A stretch of 64,000 bases of DNA, from assembly GCF_900142845.1 (NCBI RefSeq), contig NZ_FSRU01000001.1, forward strand, positions 1,240,001 to 1,304,000, in the 5' to 3' direction. A model generated the notes under the pieces. It was not told the origin of the DNA. It searched no databases and saw only the letters and a list, made by a program, of their open reading frames with translations. Numbering within the stretch: position 1 is the first letter of the stretch; each line of letters starts with the position of its first letter. The stretch comes from Paraburkholderia phenazinium (GTDB lineage Bacteria > Pseudomonadota > Gammaproteobacteria > Burkholderiales > Burkholderiaceae). Both the position numbers and the translations under genes were made by a program. Below are positions 37,415 through 46,191 of this stretch, piece after piece.

Positions 37415-38328
37415 GCGGACTCTCCTTCAGCAATGGCACCGGTCTCGTCGCCCTGCTGGTCGCGCCGGTCGTGACAATAGTCGCTATCCGAGCAGACGAA
37501 CATGCGCTTGCCCGCATCGTCGACGATCATTTCGTCGAGGAAGCTCTCAGTCGATCCGCACAGCGCGCAAGCATGTTCCCAGCGCTGGATTTCGAACGGA
37601 TGATCGTCGAAGTCGAGACTGCGCACTCGCGTGTACGGCGGAATGGCATGGATGCGCCGCTCGCGGCCGGCGCCGAACAACTGCAGCGCGGCGTTCATGT
37701 GCATCTTCGGGTTGTCGAACTTCGGGATCGGCGAGGGCGAGCTCAGATAGCGCTCGTTGACGATCACCGGATAGTCGTACGTCGTGGCAATGCTGCCGTG
37801 ATGCACGATGTCCTCATACAGCTTCACGCTGATCAGGCCGTAGTCCGCCAACGCATGCAGCTTCTTGCATTCGGCGACGCGCGGTTCGAGCCGGTATAGC
37901 GGCTCGGGCATCGGCACCTGGTAGACGAGAATCTGCTTGTCGGTGAGCGGCGTTTCGGGAATGCGGTGACGGGTCTGCACGATCGTCGCTTCGGACGTGC
38001 GGCGCGTCGTCGCCACGCCGGTGGTGCGTGCGAAGAAGCGGCGGATGTTGACCGCGTTGGTGGTTTCGTCCGAACCCTGGTCGATCACCTTCAGTGTGTC
38101 GTCGCGGCCGATGATGGCCGCGGTCACCTGGATGCCGCCAGTACCCCAGCCGAAAGGCAAGGGCATTTCGCGCGAGGCGAACGGCACCTGATAGCCGGGC
38201 ACCGCGATGGCTTTCAGCAGCGAGCGGCGGATCATCCGCTTGGTCTGCTCGTCCAGATAGGCGAAGTTGTAGCCTTCAGCCGCGCTATCGTACGACGCGC
38301 TGGTCAGTTGTGTGTCGGGCGCGTTCAT
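37411..38328 (-). CDS. phnJ: Alpha-D-ribose 1-methylphosphonate 5-phosphate C-P lyase
   Basis: A 305-residue radical-SAM enzyme that breaks the carbon-phosphorus bond, releasing methane or another alkane and ribose cyclic phosphate. Cys254, Cys257, Cys279 and Cys285 keep the spacing of the E. coli cysteines 241, 244, 266 and 272 (uniform offset of 13). Those form the iron-sulphur cluster and the thiyl radical. It overlaps phnI and phnK by four bases on either side. Confidence 0.97.
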   Translation of the reverse strand: MNAPDTQLTSASYDSAAEGYNFAYLDEQTKRMIRRSLLKAIAVPGYQVPFASREMPLPFGWGTGGIQVTAAIIGRDDTLKVIDQGSDETTNAVNIRRFFARTTGVATTRRTSEATIVQTRHRIPETPLTDKQILVYQVPMPEPLYRLEPRVAECKKLHALADYGLISVKLYEDIVHHGSIATTYDYPVIVNERYLSSPSPIPKFDNPKMHMNAALQLFGAGRERRIHAIPPYTRVRSLDFDDHPFEIQRWEHACALCGSTESFLDEMIVDDAGKRMFVCSDSDYCHDRRDQQGDETGAIAEGESA

Positions 38329-39482
38329 GCGGCTTGCTCCTGCTGATCGTGGCCGTGGTCGGGTTGCGCTGCTTCTGCGGCATGCTGTGCACGCAAGCGG
38401 CGCACGAGTTCGAGCTCGGCCTGGAAGTCGACGTAGTGAGGCAGTTTCAGATGCTGGACGAAGCCGGACGCTTCGACGTTATCACTATGCGACAGCATGA
38501 ATTCGATATCCTGGGTCGGCGACCCCAGCGTTTCGCCGAGTTCTTCGGCACGCAGCGCACGGTCCACCAGGGCCATCGCCATCGCCTTGCGTTCCGAATG
38601 ACCGAACGCGAGACCGTAGCCTTGCGTGAAAGTGGGCGGCACGTCGCTGCTGCCGGCGAACTGGTTGATCATCTGGCATTCGGTAATGTCGATCTCGCCG
38701 ATTTCCACCGCTTCACCGAGTTCGTCCAGTTCCATTTCTACGGTCACCGAACCGAAACGGATCTCGCCCGCGAACGGATGCGAATTCGCGTAACCGCGCT
38801 GCGTGGCATAACCCATGGCCAGCAGGAAACCTTCGTCGCCGCGGGCCAGATTCTGCAAGCGGGTCGCACGGTCCGCCGGAAACGCGAGCGGCTGGCGCGT
38901 CAGGTCGCCGGGTTCCGGCGCGTCGGGCACGGGCGCTTCCTGTTCGATCAGGCCTTCCCTGTTGAGCAGCGTGACGACCCGCGGCATGGCTTCGGGCGCT
39001 TCGGGAATCTCCTGAAGCGCAGCACGCGGTGCGGCAACCTGAGCGCTGGTCGCGTCGCTGCCGTCGGACTGTGCCTCGGCCATCAGCTTGAAATCCAGCA
39101 GACGCTGCGTGTAATCGTAGGTCGCGCCGAGCAACTGTCCGCCGGGCAAATCCTTGAAGGTCGCCGAGATGCGGCGCTCGACCACCATCGCTTCGCTATC
39201 GAGCGGCTGCGTGTAGCCGAAACGCGGCAATGTAGTGCGATACGCACGCAGCAGGAAGATCGCTTCCACCAGATCGCCGGCAGCCTGCTTGATGGCGAGC
39301 GCGGCGAGATCTTCGTCGTACACCGAACCTTCGGTCATCACGCGGGCCACCGAAAGACGCAACTGCTCGCGAATCTGCCCGACGCTCAACTCGGCCAGCC
39401 GCGTATCGCCGCGGCGCGACTTGTCGAGCAGACGCCACGATGCTTCGATCGCGCGTTCTCCACCCTTGACGGCTACGTACAT
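38325..39482 (-). CDS. phnI: C-P lyase core subunit PhnI
   Basis: A 385-residue core subunit with nucleosidase activity. With PhnG, H and L it couples the phosphonate to ribose triphosphate from ATP. It starts MYVAVKGGERAI, the family N-terminus. The ATG at 39482 overlaps the phnH stop as TGATG. The C-terminal tail is extended and rich in His, Gln and Ala (HDQQEQAA), which is variable in the family. Confidence 0.95.
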   Translation of the reverse strand: MYVAVKGGERAIEASWRLLDKSRRGDTRLAELSVGQIREQLRLSVARVMTEGSVYDEDLAALAIKQAAGDLVEAIFLLRAYRTTLPRFGYTQPLDSEAMVVERRISATFKDLPGGQLLGATYDYTQRLLDFKLMAEAQSDGSDATSAQVAAPRAALQEIPEAPEAMPRVVTLLNREGLIEQEAPVPDAPEPGDLTRQPLAFPADRATRLQNLARGDEGFLLAMGYATQRGYANSHPFAGEIRFGSVTVEMELDELGEAVEIGEIDITECQMINQFAGSSDVPPTFTQGYGLAFGHSERKAMAMALVDRALRAEELGETLGSPTQDIEFMLSHSDNVEASGFVQHLKLPHYVDFQAELELVRRLRAQHAAEAAQPDHGHDQQEQAA

Positions 39483-40132
39483 CAGTTCACCTGTGCATGT
39501 GTTGTGCGCGGCAGGCCGATCAACGTATTGCCGCAGACGAGATAGCAATCGATGCCGCACGGAAACAGCGGCGCGAGGCTGGCGCGTTCGCGCCAGAAAT
39601 GTTTGGGCAGGCCGAGCGGCGAGATGGTGGCGGTGTGCTCGATGCCCGGGCCGCTCAGCACGACCTGCGGACCGCCGCTCAGCGCCTCGACGCGGATCAG
39701 CAAGGTCACCGACTGCTCCGGCGTTTCCGCCGCGCCGAGCGAGAAGTGTTCGAGTTCGGGCAGCAGCGCGGCGTCGTGGATATAGGCGAACGCCGCGTCA
39801 TGCACCTCGTCGACGAGCGGCGCACCGGTGTGAAAGCGCAGTGCCGAGGCCAGGGCCGCGTCGGGCTGTGCGAGCCAGACCGGGGTCGAGTAGTCGCACA
39901 GCGTGAGCAGTGCCGCTAACGCAGCCAGATCGGCGCGCGAGCGATGCGTGCCGGTGGCTTGCGACGCCGGCAGAACGTTGTCCACCACACCGACCGTGCC
40001 CGGCCGCGAGAGCGCATCGAGCAGCGTGCGAAACACCGCCTGGGTGTCGTGGACCGGATCGGTAAAGCCCGGTGCGAGCGTGGAAAGGGCAATCTGTGAG
40101 GGGTTCATCGCGTTTTCGGTCAGGTTGTCCAT
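39482..40132 (-). CDS. phnH: C-P lyase core subunit PhnH
   Basis: A 216-residue core subunit of the PhnGHIJ complex, with the PhnH-typical GFTDPVHDTQAVFRTLLDALSRPG near residues 22-45. It is coupled to phnG and to phnI by TGATG one-base overlaps at both ends, so stoichiometric translation is expected. Confidence 0.94.
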   Translation of the reverse strand: MDNLTENAMNPSQIALSTLAPGFTDPVHDTQAVFRTLLDALSRPGTVGVVDNVLPASQATGTHRSRADLAALAALLTLCDYSTPVWLAQPDAALASALRFHTGAPLVDEVHDAAFAYIHDAALLPELEHFSLGAAETPEQSVTLLIRVEALSGGPQVVLSGPGIEHTATISPLGLPKHFWRERASLAPLFPCGIDCYLVCGNTLIGLPRTTHAQVN

Positions 40133-40614
40133 CAGTCGCCTCGCACCATCGTGAAGAATTCGACGCGCGTCGAAGCGGCGTCGTGCCGGCGCGCGGCACG
40201 CTGTGCCGCAAGCTGGGCGGCGAGCGGTTCGATCAGTTGATCGTGCAGACGCGCATGCTGCTCCGGCAATTGCAGCAGCGCGTCGGCGAATGCCGCCAGT
40301 TCGGCGCGGCGGCGGTCGCGGCCCAGATGGCAGGCCACGCCCACCGGTGCCGCGCCGGCCGCATTGCGCAAGCGCAGCGTGGCGCGGGTGACGGTGGCTT
40401 CACCGAGGTTGAAGGCGTCGCCGCTGCCGCCGATGCGCCCGCGCACCATGGCAAGCCCGGTTTCGGGCGGACGCAGCCAGTCGAATTCAGGCGGGCTCAC
40501 ACCCTCCAGCACCTGGCTCAATGCGGCTTCGAGTTCGGCGCGCGGCGTGTGCGCCAGGACGGCCATCCATGCGCGCCGCATGGCGGAGGAAGGCGAGGCG
40601 GAAGTGGCACTCAT
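40132..40614 (-). CDS. phnG: C-P lyase core subunit PhnG
   Basis: A 160-residue core subunit, first gene of the minus-strand phn operon. The segments GEATVTRATLRL and VGVACHLGRDRRRAELAAFADAL are typical of PhnG. AGGA precedes the ATG at 40614. The divergent phnF lies 178 bases away across the palindromic operator. Confidence 0.93.
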   Translation of the reverse strand: MSATSASPSSAMRRAWMAVLAHTPRAELEAALSQVLEGVSPPEFDWLRPPETGLAMVRGRIGGSGDAFNLGEATVTRATLRLRNAAGAAPVGVACHLGRDRRRAELAAFADALLQLPEQHARLHDQLIEPLAAQLAAQRAARRHDAASTRVEFFTMVRGD

Positions 40615-40660
40615 CGGGGTTCCTGTTGATCCAGCGAGTCGTCATTTGACCATCTATTCA

Positions 40661-40682
40661 TCTAAACGTCTAGACGTTTAGA
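40661..40682. promoter_or_regulatory. phnF: Perfect palindrome, probable PhnF operator
   Basis: A 22-base perfect palindrome whose centre is ACGTCTAGACGT and whose outer arms are TCTAA/TTAGA. The core GT-C-TA-G-AC fits the GT-N-TA-N-AC pattern bound by HutC/PhnF-type GntR regulators. It lies between the divergent phnG and phnF, 48 bases from the phnG start and 111 from phnF. Confidence 0.75.
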
Positions 40683-40792
40683 GGTAAAACGCTTGTGTCT
40701 GCGGCACGCTCGTGTTTTCATATTTCCATCACGGCTTGCGCACTACAATGCACGTCACAACGAATATTTGAACTGAAGGGAATGACAGCACC

Positions 40793-41551
40793 ATGACATC
40801 GAACGACACCGCCACGCCAGGTACGCAGCTTGAACGGGGCGCGGGCGTTGCCGTGTGGCGGCAAATCGAGCAGATCCTCGCCGCTGAAATTGCGGCGAGC
40901 GGCTTCGGCGCAGAAGGACGCCTGCCGAGCGAAGGCGAACTGGCCAAGCGCTTCGACGTCAACCGTCACACTGTGCGGCGCGCCATGCTTGGACTGGCCG
41001 CGCTGGGCCTCGTCAGTGTGGAGCAGGGGCGCGGCACGTTCGTGCAGCCCGGCGCAATCGACTATTCGATCGGCCGTCGCACGCGCTTTACCGAGAACCT
41101 GCGTCAGCAGCATCACGCGTCGGCCGGCGCCATGTTGTCGGCGGCGCGGGTGAAGGCCGAACCGAACGTGGCCAAGGCGCTGGGCCTGCGGGCCGGTGCG
41201 CCGGTCTACCGGATCGAGACGATGCACGAATCGGACGGCGTGCCGCTCACTTTTGCGCGCAGCTGGTATCCCGCCACGCGTTTCCCGGATTTGCCCGACG
41301 TGCTGGAGCGCACCGGCGGCATCACCAAGGCGATGGCCGAAATGGGCGTGCCCGACTATCTGCGCAAGTGGAGCCGGATCGGCAGCGTGCTGCCCGAGCC
41401 CGAAGTGGCGCGGCGCCTGAATATCAACCGGCAACAACCGGTGCTGTGGGTCGAGAACGTCGACGTGGATCTGCAAGGCGTGCCGGTCAAATACGGTGTC
41501 ACGCACTTCGCTGCGGATCGTGTGCAACTGATGGTGGAAAACGACGTATGA
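40793..41551 (+). CDS. phnF: GntR-family (HutC/UTRA) phosphonate-operon regulator
   Basis: A 252-residue repressor. The winged HTH (RLPSEGELAKRFDVNRHTVRRAMLGLAALGLVSVEQGRGTFV) is at about 43-85 and a UTRA ligand domain with TRFTENLRQQ follows. It diverges from phnGHIJKLM around a matching palindrome, so it probably represses both units. The stop overlaps the next gene by ATGA. Confidence 0.93.
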   Translation: MTSNDTATPGTQLERGAGVAVWRQIEQILAAEIAASGFGAEGRLPSEGELAKRFDVNRHTVRRAMLGLAALGLVSVEQGRGTFVQPGAIDYSIGRRTRFTENLRQQHHASAGAMLSAARVKAEPNVAKALGLRAGAPVYRIETMHESDGVPLTFARSWYPATRFPDLPDVLERTGGITKAMAEMGVPDYLRKWSRIGSVLPEPEVARRLNINRQQPVLWVENVDVDLQGVPVKYGVTHFAADRVQLMVENDV

Positions 41552-42300
41552 GCAGCGCGGCTAGTGTGGTGAACGAAGCAGTTGAATGGTCTGCCGAGGC
41601 GCGTTTTGCGGTGTATTACGCGCCGTCGCGCGAGTCGGCCTGGTGGCAAGCGGGTTCCGAATGGCTCGGCGGCGACGTGGAGAGCGGCGTCCGGTACACA
41701 CCGCCGCAACCGGCTACGGTGGTTCGCGCCGTGAGCGATCTCACGCAGGCACCGCGCCGTTATGGCTGGCATGGCACGCTGGTCGCTCCCTTTCGGCTTG
41801 CTGACGGTGTGACTTCGCTTGGCTTGCTGGATGACGCGCGCGCTTGGGCGCGGCAGCAGGCGCCCTTCGATTTACTAGTGGAAGCGGCGACGCTCGGCGA
41901 TTTCGTCGCGCTGCGGCCGGCCTTGCCCGCAGGCGACGCCGCCATGCGCGAGCTCGCCTCCAGCGCGCTGCGCACGCTCGGCGGCTTGCGGGCCAAACCG
42001 TCCGCGGCCGACCTGGCGCGCCGGCTCGCTGCGCCGCTCACGGAGCGCCAGCGGAGCTTGCTGATCGAATGGGGTTATCCGTACGTCTTCGACGAATTCC
42101 GTTTTCACATGACGCTTTCGAGTTCGCTCGAAGCCGCCGACGAGCGCGCTGCGCTGGTCGCGTGGTGGCACGAAAGAGCGGCCGGGCTCGGCCCGCTGGT
42201 GGTCGACAGTGCCGCGCTGTTTGTCGAACCGGCGCCGGGCGAGCCCTTCGCGCTGTGGCAGCGTCTGCCGTTTCAAACTGGGGGAGTGGCGCAACAATGA
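41548..42300 (+). CDS. DUF1045 phosphonate-operon protein, 2H phosphoesterase fold
   Basis: A 250-residue protein with two HxT motifs, His75-Gly-Thr77 (WHGTLVAPF) and His187-Met-Thr189 (FHMTLSS). Paired HxT/S motifs define 2H phosphoesterases that open cyclic phosphates. The DUF1045 family is known mainly from C-P lyase operons. It overlaps phnF (ATGA) and phnN (ATGA). A role in opening the ribose 1,2-cyclic phosphate made by PhnJ, normally done by PhnP, is an inference. Confidence 0.88.
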   Translation: MSSAASVVNEAVEWSAEARFAVYYAPSRESAWWQAGSEWLGGDVESGVRYTPPQPATVVRAVSDLTQAPRRYGWHGTLVAPFRLADGVTSLGLLDDARAWARQQAPFDLLVEAATLGDFVALRPALPAGDAAMRELASSALRTLGGLRAKPSAADLARRLAAPLTERQRSLLIEWGYPYVFDEFRFHMTLSSSLEAADERAALVAWWHERAAGLGPLVVDSAALFVEPAPGEPFALWQRLPFQTGGVAQQ

Positions 42301-42854
42301 GTGGCCGTTTGATCTATGTGATGGGCCCGTCCGGCGCGGGCAAGGATTCGCTGCTGGGTTTCGCACGCAATCGGCTCAAGACCGAACCTATCCTGTTTGC
42401 GCATCGCTACATTACGCGGCCGAGCGGCAATGGCGAAGCGCACGTCGAACTGTCCGACGAGGAGTTCGAGGTGCGCTCCGCGCTCGGTCTGTTTGCGCTC
42501 GAATGGTCGAGTCACGGGCTGCGTTACGGCATCGGCATCGAGCTCGACGCGTGGCTCGAACGCGGCTGTACGGTGGTCATCAACGGTTCGCGCCAGCATC
42601 TTGAGCAAACGCTCAGGCGCTATCCCGCGGCCGACGTGGTCCATATCGACGCGGCCCCTCACGTGCTGGAGGCGCGGCTCGGCGCGCGCGCCCGCGAGAG
42701 CGCGGAGCAGGTGGCGGCCCGCCTTGCGCGGCGCGCACCTTTCTCGTTGCCCGATGGGGTTCATTTCACGACAATCGACAACTCCGGCGCACTCGAAGAC
42801 GCGGGCCGTGCGTTCGTCGAGATGCTGCGCGGCGCGGTGGCCTTCGGGCTGTGA
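42297..42854 (+). CDS. phnN: Ribose 1,5-bisphosphate phosphokinase
   Basis: A 185-residue P-loop kinase (Walker A GPSGAGKDS at residues 10-18) that makes PRPP from ribose 1,5-bisphosphate at the end of the C-P lyase pathway. The guanylate-kinase-like fold shows in HRYITRPSG. The start overlaps the DUF1045 stop by ATGA. Confidence 0.93.
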   Translation: MSGRLIYVMGPSGAGKDSLLGFARNRLKTEPILFAHRYITRPSGNGEAHVELSDEEFEVRSALGLFALEWSSHGLRYGIGIELDAWLERGCTVVINGSRQHLEQTLRRYPAADVVHIDAAPHVLEARLGARARESAEQVAARLARRAPFSLPDGVHFTTIDNSGALEDAGRAFVEMLRGAVAFGL

Positions 42855-42982
42855 CGCCGCGTCCTCGCTGCTGACTGGCTTGCGCTGAACAAACCGCCGG
42901 ACCGGATATTCGAGCAAAATGGCGTACCAGTAGCGCTTTCCAGTTCGCGGCGCTGGCCGCGACGTCACATTCGGAGTCCACG

Positions 42983-44185
42983 ATGAGCGAAGCATCCCAT
43001 CCCGCCGGCCAGTTCACCGAGCTCGAGCATCTGGCGTCCGCCGCCGACCGCCTGCGCGAAATCCGCCACCACATTCACCATCACCCGGAGCTGGCCTACG
43101 AAGAGGTCGCGACCGCGGCGCTGGTGGCGGACAAGCTCGAGCAATGGGGCTGGCAGGTGACGCGCGGAGTGGGGCGCACGGGCGTGGTCGGCACGCTCAA
43201 GGTGGGCGACGGCGCGCGCAGCATCGGGATTCGCGCGGACATGGATGCGCTGCCGATCGTCGAACAGACCGGCCTGCCGTACGCGAGCGGCACTCACGGC
43301 AAGATGCACGCATGCGGCCATGACGGTCACACCACCATGCTGCTCGGCGCCGCTGAACATCTGGCGCAGACGCGGCGCTTCTCAGGCACCGTGCATCTGT
43401 ATTTCCAGCCGGCTGAAGAAAGCGGCATCGACAGCGGCGCGAAGAAGATGATCGAAGACGGCCTGTTCGAACGCTTTCCCTGCGATGCCGTGTTCGGCGT
43501 GCACAACCATCCGGGTGCGGAGCCGGGCGTGTTCCTGTTCCGCAAGGGGCCGTTCATGTCGGCGGGGGACAAGGCGATCATCACCATCGAAGGGGTCGGC
43601 GGCCATGCGGCGCGTCCGCAACTGACGGTGGATCCGGTGGTGGTGGCGGCCAGCATCGTGATGGCGTTGCAGACCATCGTGTCGCGCAATGTCGATCCGT
43701 CGCAGCCGGCGGTGGTGACAGTCGGCTCGATGCACGCGGGCACCGCGAATAACGTGATTTCCAGCACGGCGAGGCTCGAATTGAGCGTGCGGTCGTTCAG
43801 CCCGGAGATTCGCGCGCTGCTGAAAAAGCGCATCGTCGAACTGGCCGAGAGCCAGGCGCAGAGTTATGGCGCCAAGGCGCTTGTTGAGTACATCGAAGGT
43901 TATCCGGTGGTGGTCAACTCGGATGCGGAGACGGAGTTCGCGATTGAAGTCGCCCGCGAGCTGGTGGGCGACGACAAGGTGGTCGCGCAAACCGGCATCC
44001 TGATGGGCAGCGAAGACTTCGCGTTCATGCTGCAACAGCGGCCGGGCACGTTTTTGCGCATCGGCAACGGTGTGGGCGAGGATGCCTGCATGGTGCACAA
44101 CCCGCATTACGATTTCAACGATCGTAATCTGACTGTGGGAGCGGCTTACTGGACGCGGCTGGTGGAGCGGTATTTGGGGCAGTGA
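42983..44185 (+). CDS. M20-family amidohydrolase (hippurate/N-acyl-amino-acid hydrolase type)
   Basis: A 400-residue zinc amidohydrolase of subfamily M20D. The metal and catalytic motifs are HHHPELAYEE, MDALPI, HACGHDGHT (about 112-120), QPAEES and the C-terminal LMGSEDFAFML. It cleaves N-acyl or aryl-acyl groups from amino acids, or hydrolyses related amides. There are no partner genes to reveal the substrate. It is convergent with the IclR gene. Confidence 0.9.
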   Translation: MSEASHPAGQFTELEHLASAADRLREIRHHIHHHPELAYEEVATAALVADKLEQWGWQVTRGVGRTGVVGTLKVGDGARSIGIRADMDALPIVEQTGLPYASGTHGKMHACGHDGHTTMLLGAAEHLAQTRRFSGTVHLYFQPAEESGIDSGAKKMIEDGLFERFPCDAVFGVHNHPGAEPGVFLFRKGPFMSAGDKAIITIEGVGGHAARPQLTVDPVVVAASIVMALQTIVSRNVDPSQPAVVTVGSMHAGTANNVISSTARLELSVRSFSPEIRALLKKRIVELAESQAQSYGAKALVEYIEGYPVVVNSDAETEFAIEVARELVGDDKVVAQTGILMGSEDFAFMLQQRPGTFLRIGNGVGEDACMVHNPHYDFNDRNLTVGAAYWTRLVERYLGQ

Positions 44186-44284
44186 GGGCGACGGGTGAAG
44201 GTGGTTGCGTGCGCAACGGACTATCGGGACGGTCCGCGGCGAACAGCATGACCCATGCCGTCGATGCATCCCAACCCCCAACCC

Positions 44285-45118
44285 TCATCCCCGCCGTGCC
44301 ACCAGGTCCGACACATTCTGCGCCGCTGCCTGCAGCGGCTCCAGAAACGCCTTCACCATTTGCCTGGCCGAATTGCGCTGGGCATTGCCGCTGATATTCA
44401 TCGCGGCGATTACACGTCCTTGCCGGTTGCGGATCGGCGCCGAGAGCGAGATCAACCCGCCTTCGAGTTCCTGATCGACGATCGCCCACCCCTGGCGGCG
44501 CACCTGGGCGATCGCCTTCTTCAACTCTTCCTTGTCGGTGACCGTGCGCGGCGTGTGAGCGTATAACGGCGCCGAGGCGAGCGTCGCCTCGAGCGTCTCG
44601 TCGTCGAGCGCGGCCAGCAGCACGCGGCCCATCGACGTGCAATACGCGGGCAGCCGGCTGCCGATCGACAGGTTGATGGTCATGATCTTGTGAGTCGGCA
44701 CGCGCAGCACATAGACGATCTCGGTGCGGTCGAGCACGGCCGCCGACACGCTTTCGTGGACCTGCGCCGAGAGCTCTTCCATCACCGGTTCGGCGAGATT
44801 CCAGAACGGCATCGAGGTCAGATAGGCGAAGCCAAGATCGAGAATCTTGGGCGTGAGGCGGAACAGACGCCCCTCCGCTTCGACATAACCCAAGGTCTGC
44901 AAGGTCAGCAGGATGCGCCGTGCCCCCGCTCGCGTGAGGCCGGTGGCGGCGGCGACGTCGGTGAGCGTCTGCTCGGGACGCTCCGCGTTGAACGCACGGA
45001 TCACCGCGAGACCCCGTGCGAACGACTGCACGTAGGAATCACCCGGTTTGTCCGGCGCATCCATTGCCTCGGGGGCGCTGGCCGGATCGGCAGGGGACGC
45101 TTGCGGGGCTTTGCTCAT
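44285..45118 (-). CDS. IclR-family regulator, PcaR/PobR type
   Basis: A 277-residue regulator: an N-terminal extension, an HTH (DSYVQSFARGLAVIRAF..TLTDVAAATGLTRAGARRIL, about 42-90) and a C-terminal effector domain. SYVQSFARGL is the phrase seen in PcaR, PcaU and PobR, regulators of aromatic catabolism. The ATG at 45118 has GAGG upstream. A PcaR-like operator occurs before pcaF, 7.6 kb away. Whether this protein acts there is unproven. Confidence 0.85.
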   Translation of the reverse strand: MSKAPQASPADPASAPEAMDAPDKPGDSYVQSFARGLAVIRAFNAERPEQTLTDVAAATGLTRAGARRILLTLQTLGYVEAEGRLFRLTPKILDLGFAYLTSMPFWNLAEPVMEELSAQVHESVSAAVLDRTEIVYVLRVPTHKIMTINLSIGSRLPAYCTSMGRVLLAALDDETLEATLASAPLYAHTPRTVTDKEELKKAIAQVRRQGWAIVDQELEGGLISLSAPIRNRQGRVIAAMNISGNAQRNSARQMVKAFLEPLQAAAQNVSDLVARRG

Positions 45119-45355
45119 GGGCCTCTTCAGGAATGCACGGGGTAACGGGGCGCGCCGCCGGCGCAGAAAGCCGTGAAGATAGCTTATGCCCCGCGTTTCG
45201 CCAACCTCGCCGATTTTGTCGCCTGCGTTAGGCCTCGGTCCGACAAGGCCTTTGCACGTATTTCGGCCCCGCGACGATTCGCTTGACGCGAGAGCGTACG
45301 CCATAACCAGGGTTTTCGTGGATGCCGAACGCAATCGAAATTTGTATGATGACCC

Positions 45356-45367
45356 GATCACATGATC
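45356..45367. promoter_or_regulatory. Dyad immediately upstream of the tetronate-cluster GntR gene
   Basis: GATCA-CA-TGATC inverted repeat, followed by the palindrome TCAATTGA. It ends 13 bases before the GntR start codon. The position suits an autorepressor site of an FCD-type GntR protein. Confidence 0.35.
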
Positions 45368-45380
45368 AATTGAGAACCGC

Positions 45381-46085
45381 ATGTTCGATAAGATCCCCGC
45401 CCGCGCACTCAGCGACACGGTCGCGCAACAGTTGCTCAAGCAGATCGACAAGGGCACCTTTGCGCGCGGCGGCAAGCTGCCGACCGAAGCCGTGCTGGCC
45501 GAGCAGTTCGGCGTCAGCCGCACGGTGATCCGCGAGGCGATTTCGCGCCTGAAGAACGAGGGCGTGGTAGAGCCGCGTCAGGGCAGTGGGGTGTTCATCG
45601 CCGCGCACGGTGCGATCCGGCCGCTGCGCATCGACTATGCGGAAGCGGTCGAAGCCGGCTCGGTGCTGCAGATCCTCGCGCTGCGCCGGGCAATCGAGGC
45701 CGAGGTGGCGTCCGAAGCCGCGATGCGGCGCAGCGATGCCGACATGGTGTCGATCGACGCCGCGCTCGCCAGGATCGACGAGGCCGTCGCCGAAGGCCAC
45801 GACGGCGTCGCCGAGGACGTGGCGTTTCATCGCGCGATTGCCGTGGCCACGGGCAATCCGTATTTCCTCAAGACGTTGACGTTCCTGAATCAGTACCTCG
45901 AAGCGGGGACCGTCGTCACGCGCCGCAACGAAGCGTTGCGCGAAGACTTCTCGCGCCAGGTGCGCGACGAGCATGCGGCGATCGTCGCCGCAATCCGCGC
46001 GGGCGATCCGATGGAAGCGCGCAACGCCGCCCGCACCCACATGTACAACGCGGCACGCCGTCTGGCGGAAGCCGGCATTTGCTGA
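45381..46085 (+). CDS. GntR-family regulator, FadR/FCD type, of the tetronate cluster
   Basis: A 234-residue regulator: winged HTH (LPTEAVLAEQFGVSRTVIREAISRLKNEGVVEPRQGSG, about 29-67) and an FCD domain with metal-type histidines (EDVAFHRAIA, RDEHAAIV, RTHMYNA). It heads the ltnD-otnK-otnC-MFS-otnI-denD run and probably responds to threonate, erythronate or an intermediate. GAGAA precedes the ATG. Confidence 0.9.
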   Translation: MFDKIPARALSDTVAQQLLKQIDKGTFARGGKLPTEAVLAEQFGVSRTVIREAISRLKNEGVVEPRQGSGVFIAAHGAIRPLRIDYAEAVEAGSVLQILALRRAIEAEVASEAAMRRSDADMVSIDAALARIDEAVAEGHDGVAEDVAFHRAIAVATGNPYFLKTLTFLNQYLEAGTVVTRRNEALREDFSRQVRDEHAAIVAAIRAGDPMEARNAARTHMYNAARRLAEAGIC

Positions 46086-46131
46086 AGCCGCGAGGCGTTT
46101 GAGCCGGGCTGGGCCCTCGTGCCTTGCCGGC

Positions 46132-46155
46132 GGCAACGCGGCAACGCGGCAACCG
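46132..46155 (+). repeat. Short tandem repeat GGCAACGC x3
   Basis: Two exact GGCAACGC copies and a third partial copy (GGCAACCGC) in the 106-base gap between the GntR gene and ltnD. No function is apparent. Confidence 0.5.
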
Positions 46156-46191
46156 CTACGTCGAACCTACGAATTTCATCCGGAGTAGAGC

